Assembly: GCF_002395745.1 (NCBI RefSeq)
Contig: NZ_DGUN01000063.1
Location: 1-6,084, forward strand
Length of the DNA stretch: 6,084 bases
Reading direction: 5' to 3'
Origin: Fibrobacter sp. UBA4309
Lineage (GTDB): Bacteria > Fibrobacterota > Fibrobacteria > Fibrobacterales > Fibrobacteraceae
A model generated the notes under the pieces. It was not told where the DNA came from. It worked only from the letters and a program-made list of their open reading frames with translations, and searched no databases. A program made the position numbers and the translations under genes. Each line of letters opens with the position of its first letter. Positions within the stretch are counted from its first letter, which is position 1. Positions 5,410-6,084 of the stretch are shown here, in pieces.

Positions 5410-5980
5410 AGAAGAACAATAACGAGAAATTCAGCGAAACCAGGAAATGGGTCTCTTCTTCCATATATATCCTGCTGTTCTTTCTGGAAACGGGCTCCCC
5501 TATGATATAGCTCCCGCTCAACTGGATTCTCCCCAGAAGGTCGGCATTCTTGAAAAAGAGGATATCGCGCCCGTAACCGAAGGTGACGACAACCGGATGG
5601 TACGTCCCGTCGCTCTTTTCCATAAACAGGCAAGAAGGCCCCAAGAGCAAGAAATCATCGTGGCCGGATTGCATCAGGAGCCCGGAAAAATAGAGTCTGT
5701 AGGCCAACCCCACTTCCGAGATATCGTCGCGCAAGTGAATTTGCCCAAAGGCACCGACAGAATGATGCTTATGGAAACGAAAATCGCCCATCAGAGTGAA
5801 CCCACCGTCTACGGAGGCCAGGTAATACCGGGCAAAGCCTCCACCGCCCACAATCCAGGTAGGCAACGGGCGTCCGGCCACTGCCGCGGACTCTTCGATG
5901 GGTATGCCCATGAAGTCCTTGGCATGCAGCACGCCAGCCGCAAGCACGACAAAACAGATTATTGTCAGTACGCGTTTCAC
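5408..5980 (-). CDS. Exported hypothetical protein, probable small outer-membrane beta-barrel
   Basis: 190 residues, no recognised family. It begins at GTG (5980-5978), whose bases overlap the TGA stop of the upstream gene (GTGA); later Met codons would lose the signal peptide. The N-terminus (KRVLTIICFVVLAAGVLHA) is a classical signal peptide with likely cleavage after LHA (residue 20). The mature chain is mostly alternating polar/hydrophobic strands with aromatic residues (GFTLMGDFRF, SVGAFGQIHL, EVGLAYRLYFSG, VVVTFGYG) and ends in HFLVSLNFSLLFF, a terminal strand ending in Phe like the BAM-recognised signal of outer-membrane barrels. Eight short strands would fit the length (inference). 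No Shine-Dalgarno precedes the GTG, so reinitiation from the upstream gene is likely. A long open frame on the opposite strand is a shadow. Confidence 0.8.
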   Translation of the reverse strand: MKRVLTIICFVVLAAGVLHAKDFMGIPIEESAAVAGRPLPTWIVGGGGFARYYLASVDGGFTLMGDFRFHKHHSVGAFGQIHLRDDISEVGLAYRLYFSGLLMQSGHDDFLLLGPSCLFMEKSDGTYHPVVVTFGYGRDILFFKNADLLGRIQLSGSYIIGEPVSRKNSRIYMEEETHFLVSLNFSLLFF

Positions 5981-6084
5981 TTTTTAGGATTGCGGTCGTC
6001 GTATTCGCCCAGCGACTTGTAACCGTCATTGAGCATGGCGTCCATCAGTTCGTTACGCATCGCGTGGGCCGCCATCCAGCGGAA
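5977..6084 (-). CDS. C-terminal end of an unidentified protein (5' end outside window)
   Basis: On the - strand the frame is open from the window edge to TGA at 5979-5977, giving 35 residues: FRWMAAHAMRNELMDAMLND, then GYKSLGEYDDRNPKK. It looks like a charged helix followed by a polar tail ending in Lys-Lys. That its stop overlaps the GTG of the next gene by four bases supports it as a real coding end and the upstream member of the operon. Too little is visible to name it. Confidence 0.65.
   Translation of the reverse strand, partial: FRWMAAHAMRNELMDAMLNDGYKSLGEYDDRNPKK

Noticed and set aside
5447..6022. 191-codon open frame on the + strand opposite the barrel-like gene
   Set aside because: The - strand frame has a signal peptide, operon spacing and beta-strand pattern; this one has none and is its complement shadow.

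Overview
The window looks like a chromosomal segment from a Gram-negative bacterium of the Fibrobacterota/FCB type, most likely Fibrobacter. The grounds are indirect: a membrane-anchored SUMF1-like protein on a stalk full of Asp-Ser-Leu/Ile motifs, signal-peptide, lipobox and beta-barrel-like exported proteins, and a c-di-AMP cyclase gene beside folP. The genus is an inference from style, not a database match. Nothing suggests a phage, plasmid or transposon. Genes are tightly packed and no gene-free stretch exceeds 80 bases.

Left part, + strand (1-3604): the 3' end of ftsH (AAA+ membrane protease; the zinc-ligand Asp region and C-terminal tail are present, the ATPase and HExxH lie upstream), then folP (dihydropteroate synthase) starting on the last base of the ftsH stop codon, then cdaA (diadenylate cyclase) overlapping folP by 14 bases, then, 22 bases on, a 407-residue membrane protein with a stalk, a chitobiase-C-terminal-like beta domain and a cysteine-rich SUMF1/FGE-type domain. 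The first three form an evident housekeeping operon; the fourth may be part of it.

Middle (3605-4606): an 80-bp convergent gap contains two opposed arrays of a 7-bp repeat that can fold into a long hairpin. Next are a small membrane-anchored protein with an M15-like (DD-/LD-peptidase-type) zinc signature on the - strand and a divergent 119-residue lipoprotein on the + strand, separated by only 31 bp.

Right part, - strand (6084-4625): an operon read right to left: the C-terminus of an unidentified protein, a small exported probable outer-membrane beta-barrel starting at GTG inside the previous stop (GTGA overlap), and an exported PDZ-thioredoxin fusion with a WCGPC active site. A convincing intrinsic terminator for the convergent lipoprotein gene is written inside the antisense 3' coding end of the thioredoxin gene.

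The left part is core cytoplasmic and inner-membrane metabolism and signalling; the rest is envelope biology. I found no clear new defence or mobile system. The most unusual items are the inverted heptamer arrays, the terminator embedded in coding sequence, the stalked Cys-rich SUMF1 protein, the PDZ-thioredoxin fusion, and the M15-like protein with non-standard motif residues.
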